DNA from: Myxococcales bacterium
Lineage (GTDB): Bacteria; Myxococcota_A; Polyangia; Polyangiales; Ga0077539
Assembly: GCA_013298625.1 (NCBI GenBank)
Contig: JAAFIF010000029.1
Coordinates: 25,287-89,286 of the forward strand
DNA length: 64,000 nt
Direction: 5' to 3'
The position numbers and the translations under genes are program-made. The notes under the pieces were generated by a model, which worked only from the letters and a program-made list of their open reading frames with translations, did not search any database and was not told where the DNA came from. Below are positions 37,029 through 46,537 of this stretch, piece by piece. Position 1 is the first letter of the stretch. The number at the start of each line of letters is the position of its first letter.

Positions 37029-37961
37029 ATGGCTATCGGAGTGGTCTTCAATCCTCGCGCCGGCAAGAACAAGCGCGACCCTCGCGCTGCTGAGCGGATG
37101 CAGCGGATGTTGGGCGATCACGGGGTGGTGAGCGCGCCGGAGTCGCTCGACGAGCTCTCGCGGTGCGCCGAGGATTTTCGCAAGCAGGGCGTGGACGTGC
37201 TGGCGATCGCGGGGGGCGACGGGACCAACCACGTCACGCTCACGCACTTCGCCGCGGTGTACGGCGACTCGCCGCTGCCCAAGCTCGCGCTCCTGCGCGG
37301 CGGAACGATGAACACCGTCGCCGACTCGCTGCGCCTGCCGAAGGGGCGGCCCGAGGGACTGCTCGATCGACTGCTGCGCCGGTACCTCGAGACGCCGACG
37401 ATCGACACGGTCGAGCAGTGGACGCTCTCGGTCGAGGGGCAGCTGGGATTTCTCTGGGGATTGGGCGTCGTTCCGCAGTTTTTGCAGGAGTATTACGAGA
37501 CCGGCGCGCCGTCGCCGAAGACCGCGGCGATCACGCTCGCGAAGGGCATCGGCAGCACGGTCGTTCGTGGAGCGATGTTTCGTCGGCTGCGCGAGGGCGT
37601 GCGCTGCTCGGTCGATCACGACGCGGGCCATTGGCCCGAGCGCGAGTGGCTCACGGTCACCGCGGGGACCATCGCGGACATCGGGCTGGGGTTCAAGCCG
37701 TACTACCGCGCGCCCAAGGCGCCGGGGTTCGTTCATTTGCTCGGGATTCACACCAGCCCGATGGGGTTCGTGCTGGAGCTGCCGAAGGTGTTTCAGGGCC
37801 GCGCGATGAGCGAAGAGAAGGCGGTCGACGCGCTGGTGACCGAGTTCACCGTGCGCTGCAAGCGCGCGCCGATGCGGTACATGATCGACGGCGACGTGCG
37901 CGAGCACGAGGGCGACTCGATGACCGTGCGCATCGGGCGGCCGGTGCGGATCATTCGGTGA
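37029..37961 (+). CDS. diacylglycerol/sphingolipid kinase family protein
   Basis: The 310-residue protein has the nucleotide-binding signature GGDGTNHV (DGK catalytic domain) near residue 64. The N-terminal MAIGVVFNPRAGKNK is followed by a C-terminal beta-rich half. It phosphorylates a lipid hydroxyl, probably diacylglycerol, at the membrane. ATG 37029 was chosen because the upstream ORF extension runs over the divergent amrS start region. The 3' end faces the 38012-38516 palindrome, with no gene between. Confidence 0.85.
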   Translation: MAIGVVFNPRAGKNKRDPRAAERMQRMLGDHGVVSAPESLDELSRCAEDFRKQGVDVLAIAGGDGTNHVTLTHFAAVYGDSPLPKLALLRGGTMNTVADSLRLPKGRPEGLLDRLLRRYLETPTIDTVEQWTLSVEGQLGFLWGLGVVPQFLQEYYETGAPSPKTAAITLAKGIGSTVVRGAMFRRLREGVRCSVDHDAGHWPEREWLTVTAGTIADIGLGFKPYYRAPKAPGFVHLLGIHTSPMGFVLELPKVFQGRAMSEEKAVDALVTEFTVRCKRAPMRYMIDGDVREHEGDSMTVRIGRPVRIIR

Positions 37962-38011
37962 GCGGTGTGTGGGGCGCGGGCGGGGGCCGCGGGCACTGCC
38001 GCTGATCGTTG

Positions 38012-38516
38012 CCCAAGTTGTGCGCGGAGAAACAGCGGCGGAGCGGCCCGGAGCCCAAGGGCTCATGGTTACCCAAATTCTGCCTGGAGAAACAGAGGCG
38101 AAAGTGCCCGGAGCCCAAGGGGCCGGGCATCAGCGCGCCTTCGGTGCGGGGCGCGGCGGTCTCTCGACCGCAGCTAGCCAATGGCGATCATTCGAACGCG
38201 CGCAGCTCGTCCGCGGTCCTCACTGAAGATTCAGTCCTCGACTCGGTCACGACCATCGCTCGATGCAGAGAGCAGCGACGATGACCGCGTCGACGATCGT
38301 GTCTTCAGTTGGGACCGTGGCTCAGGCAACGAGAGTCCTCGCCCAGCTCCATTGGCTAGCTGCGGTCGCGAGACCGCTGCGCCTCGCCCGAAGAGAGCAC
38401 TCGTAACGGTGCGGGCGCTGTTGCCCGGCCCTTGGGCTCCGGGCACTTTCGCTGCTGTTTCTCCACACAAAATTTGGTCAACCACGAGCCCCTGAGGGCT
38501 CCGGGCCGCTCTCCGC
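38012..38516. repeat. 505-bp imperfect palindrome of 60-bp repeat units
   Basis: It fills most of a 555-nt gap between convergent genes. The left arm has two tandem 60-bp units (38012-38071, 38072-38131) with a shared core GGAGAAACAG and GCCCGGAGCCCAAGGG. The right arm carries inverted copies (38422-38477, and a truncated one at 38478-38516). Further nested arms pair: 38156-38184 with 38349-38377 (28 of 29), and 38216-38250 with 38282-38316 (about 27 of 35). All are centred near 38266-38275. No ORF is protein-like. It could be a large RNA hairpin, a terminator, or a small mobile element; right arm ends exactly at the neighbouring gene's stop codon. Confidence 0.85.
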
Positions 38517-39569
38517 TCACTCTCCCTCTGCGCCGCCGCAGGGCGCGGGGGACGCGAGCTCGGCGCCGTCGCCGCCGGGGTGCCAGAGGTCCTCGCGCGG
38601 GTCGTACAGCACGGTCTCGCTCGCTTGGACGCAGCACACGCCTTCGACGAGCGAGACGCAGCCGCGGCTCGCGGCGGAGGCGTCCTCGGGGATCGAGCGC
38701 CAGTCGGGCAAGAGCTCGCAGTCCGTCCCCTCGATGAGCAGGTCGGGGTGTCCGTCGCGATCGACGTCGCGCCATCGCGTCGTGCGCTGACGCTTGAGCA
38801 ACACTTCGCTCTGCGGAAGCACCGCGCGCTCGACCATCACCGCCACGCGCGGCGCCGGATCGAGGTCGTACACGACGAGGTAGCGAAACTGCGTCACGCC
38901 CGTCGGACACACCGGCTGGCTGCAGTACTCGATCGCCAACGAGAGCTCGGGCTCGCCGTCGTTGTCGAGGTCCCTCAGCTCTCGTCCCATCACCGTGAGG
39001 TCGCAGCCGCTGGTCCCCGCGCCCTGCCACACACCCAGCGTCGGAACCTCTGCGAACCCCTCGATCTGCGCCGCTCCGTCGAGCTCGCTCGCGACGAGCA
39101 CCAGCAGCGTGGGCGAGCGCTCGTTGCCGCGATCCGTTCGCTGCACCACCGCCACGAAGCGCCCGCCGCCGAGCGCGTTGAACGCGCCCTGCGCAGCAAA
39201 CACTGCCGAGGATGATAGCTGCCGTCGCAGCGTCTCGGCCACGGCGCGCATCGTGGGCGCGCGGCCCGAGCGCGCGGTGACCGGCGCGAGCGTCACGCGG
39301 GTGCGAGCGTCGTTGCCGCTGAAGCTGCGGTCCACCAACGCGCTGCGCGGGTCGTACCTCCGCGCGGCGCTGTCCGGTCGCGCGTCGCTGTCTGTGCGCG
39401 ATGCGGCGTCGCGCGTGGGCGCGCTCGCGTCCATCATCGTGACGGCTGCGTCGCGCGCAGCGGGCTCGGGCGCGAGGTCGATCGATCGCGGCTGCGGTGC
39501 TCTGCGACACCCCGCGAGGACCGATGCGAGCGCGAGGACCGATGCCAGCGAGCGAGCGTGTGCCTTCAC
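38517..39569 (-). CDS. lipoprotein with Asp-rich calcium-type loops
   Basis: The 350-residue protein has a lipobox LAGC and an Asp/Ala linker. A C-terminal beta domain follows, with EF-hand/FG-GAP-like loops (DLDNDGEPELSLA and DVDRDGHPDLLIEG) and several cysteines. Start GTG 39569 gives a normal signal peptide. Its stop codon adjoins the palindrome, and 79 nt separate it from the divergent serine-hydrolase gene. It resembles surface lipoproteins with VCBS-type modules. Function is unknown. Confidence 0.75.
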   Translation of the reverse strand: MKAHARSLASVLALASVLAGCRRAPQPRSIDLAPEPAARDAAVTMMDASAPTRDAASRTDSDARPDSAARRYDPRSALVDRSFSGNDARTRVTLAPVTARSGRAPTMRAVAETLRRQLSSSAVFAAQGAFNALGGGRFVAVVQRTDRGNERSPTLLVLVASELDGAAQIEGFAEVPTLGVWQGAGTSGCDLTVMGRELRDLDNDGEPELSLAIEYCSQPVCPTGVTQFRYLVVYDLDPAPRVAVMVERAVLPQSEVLLKRQRTTRWRDVDRDGHPDLLIEGTDCELLPDWRSIPEDASAASRGCVSLVEGVCCVQASETVLYDPREDLWHPGGDGAELASPAPCGGAEGE

Positions 39570-39648
39570 AACGCCGTCGATGATAGCGGTGATTGTCTCC
39601 GACGCGCCGCGCGGCTTCGTGCACAATGGGCCGCAGAGGGAATCGCTG

Positions 39649-40875
39649 ATGAAGCAAGCTCCGTATCCGGCGCGAGGGACGTACGACGAGGGGTTCGCGC
39701 GGGTGGCGCGCACGTTCGCGGCGCAGTTGACCACCGACGAAATCGGCGCGGGGCTGTGCGTGTATCACCGCGGCCGGTGCGTGGTTGATTTGTGGGGCGG
39801 CGTCGCGGACATGGCCTCGGGGCGCGCGTGGGAGGCGGACACGCGGTGCGTGGTGTTCTCCGTCACCAAGGGGCTCGCGGCGATGGCGATGCTGTTGCTC
39901 GTCGACCGGGGGCGGATCGAGCTCGACGCGCCGGTGAGCGAATACTGGCCGGGCTTCGATCGGGCGCAGAAGGGCGCGATCACCGTGCGCGCGCTGCTCA
40001 ACCACCGCGCGGGGCTCTGCGCGCTCGACCGCTCGCTGGACCTGGTCGACTGCGTGCGCGACGACCGTCGCTCGTTCGTGCTCGACGCGCTCGAAGAGAA
40101 CACGCCCAAGTGGGAGCCCGGGACCAACCAGGGCTACCACGCGATCACCTACGGGATGTACGTGCGAGAGCTCTTCGAGCGCGTGACGGGCGAGCGTTTG
40201 GGCTCGTTTTTGCGGCGCGAAGTGTTCGACCCGCTCGGCTCGGACGCGCGCCTCGGGACCGGCGCCGACGAGGACGCGCGCACGGCCACGCTGATCGCGC
40301 CCGCGGCGACGGCGCGCTTTCGCGGCATGGCGCGGATGATCGTCAGCCAGCCCGACTCGCCGGAGGCGCACATCGCGAAGGACATTTTGTCCCGTGATTC
40401 GCTGGTGCGACGCACCTTCGGAAACCCCAAGACCGGCCTGCGCACGGTGCTCGCCTACGGTGACGTGAGCGTCCGTCGCGCAGAGCTCGCGTGGGCGTCG
40501 GCGACGGCGAGCGCGCGCGGCGTGGCGCGGGCGTACCTGCCGTTCTCGCTCGGAGGCAGCTTCGATGGGCGCGAGTACGTCAAGCGCGCGACGCTCGCGC
40601 CCGTGTACGAGCGGCAGAGCTTCGCCGACCGCGACCGCGTCCTCGGAAAGTCCCTCGGCTGGTCGCAGGGCTTTCTCAAAGAAGAGCCCGGCGTGTTCGG
40701 CCCGACGCGCGAGGCCTTCGGTCACGCAGGTCTCGGCGGCGCCCTCGGCTGGTGCGATCCCGTGCACGAGCTCACCTTCGGCTACGTGATGAACAAGCTC
40801 GACTGGCGCGTGCGCTCTCCGCGCGCCGTCGCGCTGTGCGAATCGCTCTACGCCAGCGACGCGCTCAAGGGCTGA
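39649..40875 (+). CDS. serine hydrolase, class C beta-lactamase / esterase fold
   Basis: The 408-residue cytoplasmic protein has the SxxK nucleophile motif in VFSVTKGLA (SVTK, residues about 74-77). The YxN-type motif appears as GYHAITYG, and the KTG-equivalent as HAGLGG. It looks like EstB-type esterases that share the class C beta-lactamase fold and is not a secreted beta-lactamase, since no signal peptide is seen. Start ATG 39649; upstream ATGs would extend into the divergent lipoprotein's promoter region. The 3' end overlaps the convergent lipoprotein gene by 11 bp. Confidence 0.85.
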   Translation: MKQAPYPARGTYDEGFARVARTFAAQLTTDEIGAGLCVYHRGRCVVDLWGGVADMASGRAWEADTRCVVFSVTKGLAAMAMLLLVDRGRIELDAPVSEYWPGFDRAQKGAITVRALLNHRAGLCALDRSLDLVDCVRDDRRSFVLDALEENTPKWEPGTNQGYHAITYGMYVRELFERVTGERLGSFLRREVFDPLGSDARLGTGADEDARTATLIAPAATARFRGMARMIVSQPDSPEAHIAKDILSRDSLVRRTFGNPKTGLRTVLAYGDVSVRRAELAWASATASARGVARAYLPFSLGGSFDGREYVKRATLAPVYERQSFADRDRVLGKSLGWSQGFLKEEPGVFGPTREAFGHAGLGGALGWCDPVHELTFGYVMNKLDWRVRSPRAVALCESLYASDALKG

Positions 40876-41914
40876 CGGGCTCGTCGTGCTGCGCGCTGTC
40901 GTCGTACAGCGCGAGCTGCTGCGCGAGCGCCCGAAGGTTGCGCGCGCTCAGCGCGTAGTGCGGCGCCGCCGTGGCCATCGTCGCTGCCCAGCGCGTAAAC
41001 GCCGTTCGCGTCGTCGCGCGGGTGGACGCGCGCCACTCGCGCGCGGTGTGGCTCGCGACCGAGGGGGCAGAGAGCGTGCCCCAGTCGGCGATCAGGTCGT
41101 CGACGAGCTGCTGTTCGCGGGTGAGCTCGTCGCGGATGTCTTGCGTTCCGAGCGACCAACGCGCGAAGGCGGCGGCGTTGCAGAGGACGTACTCGCGAAA
41201 CGGCACGCGCACGTCGGCGCCCCGCCGCACGTGGTAGACCGCGGCGATCCTCGGGCGAACGTGCTCCCAGCGCTCGATGGGCACCTCGCGCTGCTCGCGA
41301 TCGAAGAGCCGAAAGAGCGCGGCGTCCGCGGTGTCCAGCCGCAGCACCAGCGCGTCGCTGCGAAGGTCCACGCGCACCAGCGCCGTCCCGTACGGCTGCC
41401 CCCGAAAGCCCATCGCCGTCGCGTACGGAGCGCTCCACGCGTAGCGATAGCGCGACAGGTCCGGCGACGATTGCAGCGCGCGCGCGATGGCTCCGACGCG
41501 ATCGCTTCGGTGCCGTGCGCGGGCGATCCATTTGCTAAACGGCGAGAGGTACGGCCCCGACGTCGGCGTGGCTGTGAGCACTTGCCCGTGCTGCGCGAGC
41601 TCTGCGGCGCGCTGCGGAGCGAGCCACGAGTACAAGCGCTCGCGCCACGGACGATCGTCGTCGACCTCGTACGCTTCGACGCGCTCGTCGAGCGTGAGCG
41701 CCCGGGACGCTGAAGGCACGTCCGTCGGCGCTGTCGCATCGACGCTCGCGCTCGCGTCGCGCTCGGGCTCGCGAGGGGGCTCGCGCGCGGGCTCCGCGGT
41801 GGTTGCGAGCGAAAACACAGGCGGTCGTCGCGCGGTCACCTGCGGCGGTCGCGCGGCGGTCGAGCACGCGGCGAGGGCGATCACGGTGAGCGCGAGGACA
41901 AAGCGGTGCGTCAC
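40865..41914 (-). CDS. lipoprotein of unknown function
   Basis: The 349-residue protein has lipobox LAAC and a Pro/Glu-rich linker. A helical and basic domain follows (QQRAAELAQHGQVLTATPTSG ...) ending with an acidic tail. No motif is recognised. The start GTG 41914 overlaps the stop of the MFS gene upstream by 4 nt (GTGA), so it is translationally coupled to that transporter. Inference: the pair may form an export module with an outer-membrane accessory lipoprotein. Confidence 0.65.
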   Translation of the reverse strand: MTHRFVLALTVIALAACSTAARPPQVTARRPPVFSLATTAEPAREPPREPERDASASVDATAPTDVPSASRALTLDERVEAYEVDDDRPWRERLYSWLAPQRAAELAQHGQVLTATPTSGPYLSPFSKWIARARHRSDRVGAIARALQSSPDLSRYRYAWSAPYATAMGFRGQPYGTALVRVDLRSDALVLRLDTADAALFRLFDREQREVPIERWEHVRPRIAAVYHVRRGADVRVPFREYVLCNAAAFARWSLGTQDIRDELTREQQLVDDLIADWGTLSAPSVASHTAREWRASTRATTRTAFTRWAATMATAAPHYALSARNLRALAQQLALYDDSAQHDEPVSP

Positions 41915-43083
41915 GGGCGGGTCTCGCGATCGTGCACCGAGAGCGCGACCAGCGCGAGGGCCGCGAGGGAGAGCGCTCCTGGTGCTCCCATGGGGCTGCC
42001 TGCGACGAGCGCGCCGAGCCACTGCGTGACAGCGGGCAGCGCGAGCTCGGCGGCCGCTGTTCGACCGCGCAACGACGCGGGGCCGAGCGACGCGACCGCG
42101 ACGCTGCTGTGCACCCACGTGGCGCCCGTCGCGAGGCCGAGCGCGAACAACAGCGGCAACGCGAGCCATCGCTGCGGCGCGAAGCAGAAGCAGCCCGCCG
42201 CGAGCAGGACGATCCAGCCGAAGCGCGCCGCGGGGTCGTCCGCGCTGCGGCTGCGGAGGACGAAGGGCCCCGCGCCGGCGCCGATTCCGCGGGCGACGTG
42301 CATGGCCGCGAGGGCGATCGCCGGGCGCGCTGCGGCGTGCTGCGCGCGCTCGGCGACGAGCACGAAGAGGGCGCCTTGCACCAACGCGGCGGGGACCTTG
42401 GCGAAGAGCGCCGTCGAGAACCGTCGGTCCGCGCGCAGGGCATCGCGAAGGTCTCTCCATGTGCGCGCTGGACTCGACGCGGCGGGCTCTGTTGGGGGCA
42501 GGGCTTGCACGCGAGCGAAGAGCGCGGCGCTGCCTGCGTAGCTGAGCGCGTCGATGGCGAACGCCGCTGCGACGCCCGTGGCGGCGACGGTGAGGCCGCC
42601 GAGGGCGGTCGCTGCACAGAGCAGGGCGCTCCACGCGAGGCCCGAGCGAGCGTGGGCCCAGCGGAGGTTGTCTGCGCCGACGAGGGCGGGCAGGGCGCTG
42701 CGCAGCGCCGCGTCGGCGAAGGCGCCGAGGCACATGCGCGCGAGGTGCAGCGCGTGGATCGCGACGAGGTGGCTCGGGCTCGGGCGCAGCGCGAGCAGGG
42801 CCATCGCGGCGACGATCAGCGCGCGCGCCGTCTGCGCGGCGACGAGGATGGTCCTTCGGTCGACGCGGTCGGCGAGCGATCCAGCCCACGGCGCGAGCAC
42901 CCACCGCGGAAGCGTGTGCGACGCGGCCACGGCGACGAGCGAGGCGCTGGGGTGAGCGTCGCTGGCGGCGAGCTGGCTGATCGCGACGTAGGTGAACCAG
43001 TCGCCGGTCATGGACATTACGTCCGCGCGAAAAGCCTGAAAATATCCTGGCGAAACAGCGTTTGCAGCGGGCGCTGACGTCAC
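41911..43083 (-). CDS. MFS transporter
   Basis: The 390-residue membrane protein has about 10-12 helices. It has MFS_3-type features: N-terminal FRADVMSMTGDWFTYVAIS and a GSLADRVDRRTILVAAQ loop. It would export an unknown small molecule. GTG 43083 was chosen since the FRADV helix would be lost with ATG 43017 or 43011. It is coupled to the lipoprotein downstream and divergent from the C92 gene, the starts being about 20-45 nt apart. Confidence 0.85.
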   Translation of the reverse strand: MTSAPAANAVSPGYFQAFRADVMSMTGDWFTYVAISQLAASDAHPSASLVAVAASHTLPRWVLAPWAGSLADRVDRRTILVAAQTARALIVAAMALLALRPSPSHLVAIHALHLARMCLGAFADAALRSALPALVGADNLRWAHARSGLAWSALLCAATALGGLTVAATGVAAAFAIDALSYAGSAALFARVQALPPTEPAASSPARTWRDLRDALRADRRFSTALFAKVPAALVQGALFVLVAERAQHAAARPAIALAAMHVARGIGAGAGPFVLRSRSADDPAARFGWIVLLAAGCFCFAPQRWLALPLLFALGLATGATWVHSSVAVASLGPASLRGRTAAAELALPAVTQWLGALVAGSPMGAPGALSLAALALVALSVHDRETRP

Positions 43084-43102
43084 GGGCGGTGCCCTCGGAG
43101 GC

Positions 43103-44605
43103 GTGGCGCGGTACAACGTGCGGGTGTTGATCCGATTCGAGGATTGTACGGTCGAAGAGCGAGACGCGCGCGCGAGAGAAGACCTGCGGCGGCTCGACGC
43201 GCTGCTGGCGGCGGACGATCGGCTGCAGCGGGACGTGCTCGCGCACGGCGAGCTCTTCGCGAGGGACGACGACGCGCCGCTCTCGGCGATCGAGCGAGTG
43301 GTGGCGCTGCAGTTGTTCGACCGCGCGGTGGATCTGCAGTCGGCGGCCAACGCGATCACGCGGTTTCACATGGGGTTCGTGGACATCGACCCGCTCGACG
43401 AGCCCGCGCGGCACGCGAGGCACTTCGCGATCGCGCATCGAGCGTACTTTCGTCGGCTCTCCTCGGGCATGGACCTCTGCCAGCGCGCCTTGGGAAAGAG
43501 CGCGTTCGAAGTCCTGCTCGACGAGGGCTCTCCCGAGAGCGGCATCGGCCCCGGCCAGTGGTCCAATTTCAAGTGGAACATCCTTCACGTCGAGCACATC
43601 AGCCGCGCCGTCGCCGCGCGCCAGCACCGCAAGCTCATCGAACAGTGGCTCGACGCCAAGAGCGCCGCAGACGTCCCCGTGTTGCTCGAGCGACTCGACG
43701 GCGACTGGGCGATCCTGCGTCGCTTCTTGACCGACGAAGCCCCGTCGATGCTCATGAAGAACGCCTTCGAGCTCTTGAAGGGCGCCGGCCACGCGCTGCT
43801 CTTGCCGGTGCAGACAGAGATCGCCGGATGGCTGGGCGACACGCGGATCTACCGCGAGGGGACGGCGCTGATCTCGAGCGAGCAGCACCGCGAGGCGATC
43901 GCCAAGAGCGCCCCGGGCGACCTGCTCTTCGAGCGCCGCAACTGGTACCTGTCCAACATCGGTCTGCCTGGGTTTTGGCCGCACGCGGCGCTGTGGATCG
44001 GCACGCCCGCCGAGCTGTCTTCAGCGCTCGACGGTGATCCCGAGGTGCGCGCGGCGTACGGCGGAGACTTCTCTGCGGCGCTGCGCGAGGCGCACCCGCG
44101 CGCGTTCGCAGACTGGGAGCAGCCGGACGACGCAGGGCACCCCAAGCGCGTGATCGAAGCGGTCTCGGAGGGCGTCGTGGTCGCGAGCGCCGAGCACACG
44201 CTGCACGCGGACTACGCGGCGGCGCTGCGCCCGAGGCGCTCGAAGCTCGACGTCGCGCGCGCGATCGAGCAGGCGTTCGCGTACTGGGGGCGGCCGTACG
44301 ACTTCGACTTCGACTTCTTCTCGGATCAGTCCATCGTGTGCTCCGAGCTCGTCTACAAAGCGTGGGAGCCTCGGCCGGGAGTGAACGGCATCGAGTTTCC
44401 TCTCGAGTCCGTGCTCGGCCGCAAGACGTTGCCGCCCAACTCGATGATCGCGTGGTGGGACGCGCTCGCGGATCGAACTGATTCTCCCCTGCAATTTCTC
44501 TGGTTTCTCGACGGTCGCGAGTCCAGCTCCGCCGCCGTGTGGGGCGACGAGGCTTCGCTTCGCGCCTCGCATCGCCGCCCCAAGTGGGACCTCTCGCAAG
44601 AGTGA
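43103..44605 (+). CDS. YiiX/C92-type permuted papain-fold peptidase-like protein
   Basis: The 500-residue protein has a C-terminal domain (about residue 270 to the end) with APGDLLFERRNWYLSNIG, a His-containing GFWPHAALWIG, and a cysteine in SIVCSELVYKAWEP. This is the YiiX/YebB (Peptidase C92) arrangement, NlpC/P60-related, with permuted catalytic Cys and His. The N-terminal 260 residues are helical and unknown. The start is uncertain: GTG 43103, GTG 43118 or TTG 43127 fit, the last lying 9 nt after a TACAAC -10-like box. It is upstream of and coupled to the 44602 gene. Confidence 0.7.
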   Translation: MARYNVRVLIRFEDCTVEERDARAREDLRRLDALLAADDRLQRDVLAHGELFARDDDAPLSAIERVVALQLFDRAVDLQSAANAITRFHMGFVDIDPLDEPARHARHFAIAHRAYFRRLSSGMDLCQRALGKSAFEVLLDEGSPESGIGPGQWSNFKWNILHVEHISRAVAARQHRKLIEQWLDAKSAADVPVLLERLDGDWAILRRFLTDEAPSMLMKNAFELLKGAGHALLLPVQTEIAGWLGDTRIYREGTALISSEQHREAIAKSAPGDLLFERRNWYLSNIGLPGFWPHAALWIGTPAELSSALDGDPEVRAAYGGDFSAALREAHPRAFADWEQPDDAGHPKRVIEAVSEGVVVASAEHTLHADYAAALRPRRSKLDVARAIEQAFAYWGRPYDFDFDFFSDQSIVCSELVYKAWEPRPGVNGIEFPLESVLGRKTLPPNSMIAWWDALADRTDSPLQFLWFLDGRESSSAAVWGDEASLRASHRRPKWDLSQE

Positions 44606-44973
44606 CCGAAGCCCCCCTCGCGATGCCGCCCCTCCCCGAAGAACACCGCCGCCTCGTCGTCCTCGCAGCGGCCGCGCTCGCGCTGACCGCGGGCGTGGTT
44701 GTGACCGAGCTGCACGCGCGATCGCTCACCGCGCAGCGTGATCGATCGGCCCCCGCGCTGCGCGCCGCGGCCAGCGCGGTCGGCGCCGAGCTCGCGCTGC
44801 ACGCTGGATCGCGGTGGCTGAGGCACCCCACGCGCAGCGAGCCCTGGGCCTACGGGCACGACGGCCCTGGTGTGTTCGACCCGGACCCGGCCGGAGCCTT
44901 CGCGAGCCCGCCGCGCGCCACGCTCGTGCGCGGCTCGGTCTCAACCCGCGCCTCGCTGCGCCGTCGACCGTGA
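44602..44973 (+). CDS. small membrane-anchored hypothetical protein
   Basis: The 123-residue protein has one N-terminal membrane helix (RLVVLAAAALALTAGVVVTEL). A polar outer part follows (HPTRSEPWAYGHDGPGVFDP). GTG 44602 overlaps the stop of the C92 gene by 4 nt (GTGA) and FtsX-like gene follows after 10 nt. It may be an accessory of that permease. No conserved family is recognised. Confidence 0.55.
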   Translation: MTEAPLAMPPLPEEHRRLVVLAAAALALTAGVVVTELHARSLTAQRDRSAPALRAAASAVGAELALHAGSRWLRHPTRSEPWAYGHDGPGVFDPDPAGAFASPPRATLVRGSVSTRASLRRRP

Positions 44974-44983
44974 AGGCCAACGC

Positions 44984-46153
44984 ATGACCTCTCCGCTCGC
45001 CTCTCGTTGGCTCTCGCTGCTCTCGTTTGCGCTCGGCTCGCTCGGCCGTCGCCGCGCCAAGAGCGCCGCGTCGCTCGTCGGCCTCGCCCTCGTCGCGACG
45101 GCGTTCGCCTCGGTGTTCGCGCTCACCGACGCGCTGCGCGGCGAGGCTCGACGCGTCCTGCAAACGCTGCCCGACATCACCGTCTCGCGGCTGCGCGCAG
45201 GGCGCCCGAGCACCATGCCCGCGCGCGAGCAGCAAGCGCTGCGGGCGATCGCCGGCGTCGGCTCGGTGCGCGACCGCGCGTGGGGCTACCTCTACCTCGA
45301 CGCCATCGCGGCCAACGTCGTCGTCGTTGGACTGTCACCGGCGCAGCGCGAGCAGCTGGCGAGGGCGGGCGCGGACGGAGCGATTCCGACCGATGATTCG
45401 CAGGGCTGGGTGCTGCTCGGCGACGGCGTCGCGCAGGCGTTCGGCGCGCGCGCGGGCGACGAGCTCGACCTCGCCGGAAGGACCTTTCGCGTCCGCGCCA
45501 TCGCCCGCCGCGAGACCTCCATCGTCACCGCCGACGTCGTCGCCATGGACCCCCGCGACGCGCGAACGTTGCTCGGCCTGCGCGAGGACGAAGCGACGGA
45601 CCTCGCCGTGCACGTGTACAACCCCGAAGAGATCCCTGTCGCGAGCGCGCGCATCGCCGAGGCGCTCCCCGGCGCCCGCGTCGTGACCCGCGACGAGCTC
45701 GCGCGCGTCTACGAGCTCACGTACTCGGGCCGCGGCGGCTTCGTCGCGCTCGCGTTGATCCCCGCGCTCGTCGCGCTGCTCGTGCTCGCGTGGGACCGCA
45801 TGACCGGCCTCTCTGCAGACGAGCGCCGCGAGGTCGCCACGCTCAAGGCCGTCGGATGGAGCACCCGCGACGTCCTCCTCGTCCGCGTGATCGAGTCGCT
45901 CGTGATCGCCGCGCTCGCCACGGGCCTCGGCGCCCTCTGCGCGCACGGCTACGTCTACGTCCTCGGCGCCCCTGGGCTCTTCTCTGCGCTGCGCGGCTGG
46001 AGCGTGCTCGCCCCGGCCCTGCGCCCCACGCCGTCCGGCGACGGCGCGAGCGTCCTCGCCATCGTCGCGCTCACGGTCCTCCCGTGGGTCACCGCGTCGA
46101 TCGTCCCCGCGTGGCGCGCGGCCGTCGTCGATCCGGCAGAGGCGCTGCGGTGA
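44984..46153 (+). CDS. FtsX/MacB-type ABC transporter permease
   Basis: The 389-residue membrane protein has an N-terminal helix (AKSAASLVGLALVATAFASV), a 200-residue extracytoplasmic MacB-PCD-like domain (LDAIAANVVVVGLSP ... RTFRVRAIARRETS), and three C-terminal helices, including an FtsX domain (ERREVATLKAVGWSTRDVLLVR). It would couple ATP hydrolysis to lipoprotein or peptide movement. No ATPase gene is adjacent, so the partner lies elsewhere. It follows the small membrane protein by 10 nt. Confidence 0.85.
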   Translation: MTSPLASRWLSLLSFALGSLGRRRAKSAASLVGLALVATAFASVFALTDALRGEARRVLQTLPDITVSRLRAGRPSTMPAREQQALRAIAGVGSVRDRAWGYLYLDAIAANVVVVGLSPAQREQLARAGADGAIPTDDSQGWVLLGDGVAQAFGARAGDELDLAGRTFRVRAIARRETSIVTADVVAMDPRDARTLLGLREDEATDLAVHVYNPEEIPVASARIAEALPGARVVTRDELARVYELTYSGRGGFVALALIPALVALLVLAWDRMTGLSADERREVATLKAVGWSTRDVLLVRVIESLVIAALATGLGALCAHGYVYVLGAPGLFSALRGWSVLAPALRPTPSGDGASVLAIVALTVLPWVTASIVPAWRAAVVDPAEALR

Positions 46154-46227
46154 TCACCGCTGGATATTTGCCGAATCCTGCGCGGCAGTGCTAACCGCAG
46201 TCTCCCCGTCCTCTCGACATCTCACGG

Positions 46228-46233
46228 TAGCGT
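46228..46233 (+). promoter_or_regulatory. -10 box before acylphosphatase
   Basis: TAGCGT ends 10 nt before ATG 46244. Spacing again suits a leaderless or near-leaderless mRNA. Confidence 0.4.
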
Positions 46234-46243
46234 TGATTCAGAC

Positions 46244-46522
46244 ATGGCGACCAAGCAACTTCAGGGCGTCGTCCGCGGACGCGTGCAGGGCGTGTTCTTT
46301 CGGGCCTCGATGCAGCGCGAGGCCAAGCGCCTCGGCGTCTCGGGCTGGGTTCGCAACCAGTCCGACGGCTCGGTCGAGTTCGTCGCAGAGGGCGAAGAAG
46401 ACAAGCTGCGCGAGCTGCTGAGCTGGGCGGGCCGCGGCCCCTCCGCCGCGCGCGTCGAGCGCGTCGACACGCGTTGGCGCGGCTATCAGGGCGACTTCGT
46501 CGACTTTCGCATCGTCGACTGA
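46244..46522 (+). CDS. acyP: acylphosphatase
   Basis: It hydrolyses acyl phosphates. The 92-residue protein has the family signature [10 protein letters not shown] (catalytic Arg in FFR) and the Asn in [12 protein letters not shown]. Length is typical of this small cytosolic fold. It precedes the HEAT-like gene by 15 nt, though they are unrelated in function. The start codon is supported by the -10 box. Confidence 0.93.
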   Translation: MATKQLQGVVRGRVQGVFFRASMQREAKRLGVSGWVRNQSDGSVEFVAEGEEDKLRELLSWAGRGPSAARVERVDTRWRGYQGDFVDFRIVD

Positions 46523-46537
46523 GCCTCGGTCGTCGCC

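Noticed and set aside
38012..38131. CRISPR-like repeat from the two 60-bp units
   Set aside because: Only two direct copies, no spacer pattern, and the copies are also inverted elsewhere in the same element.
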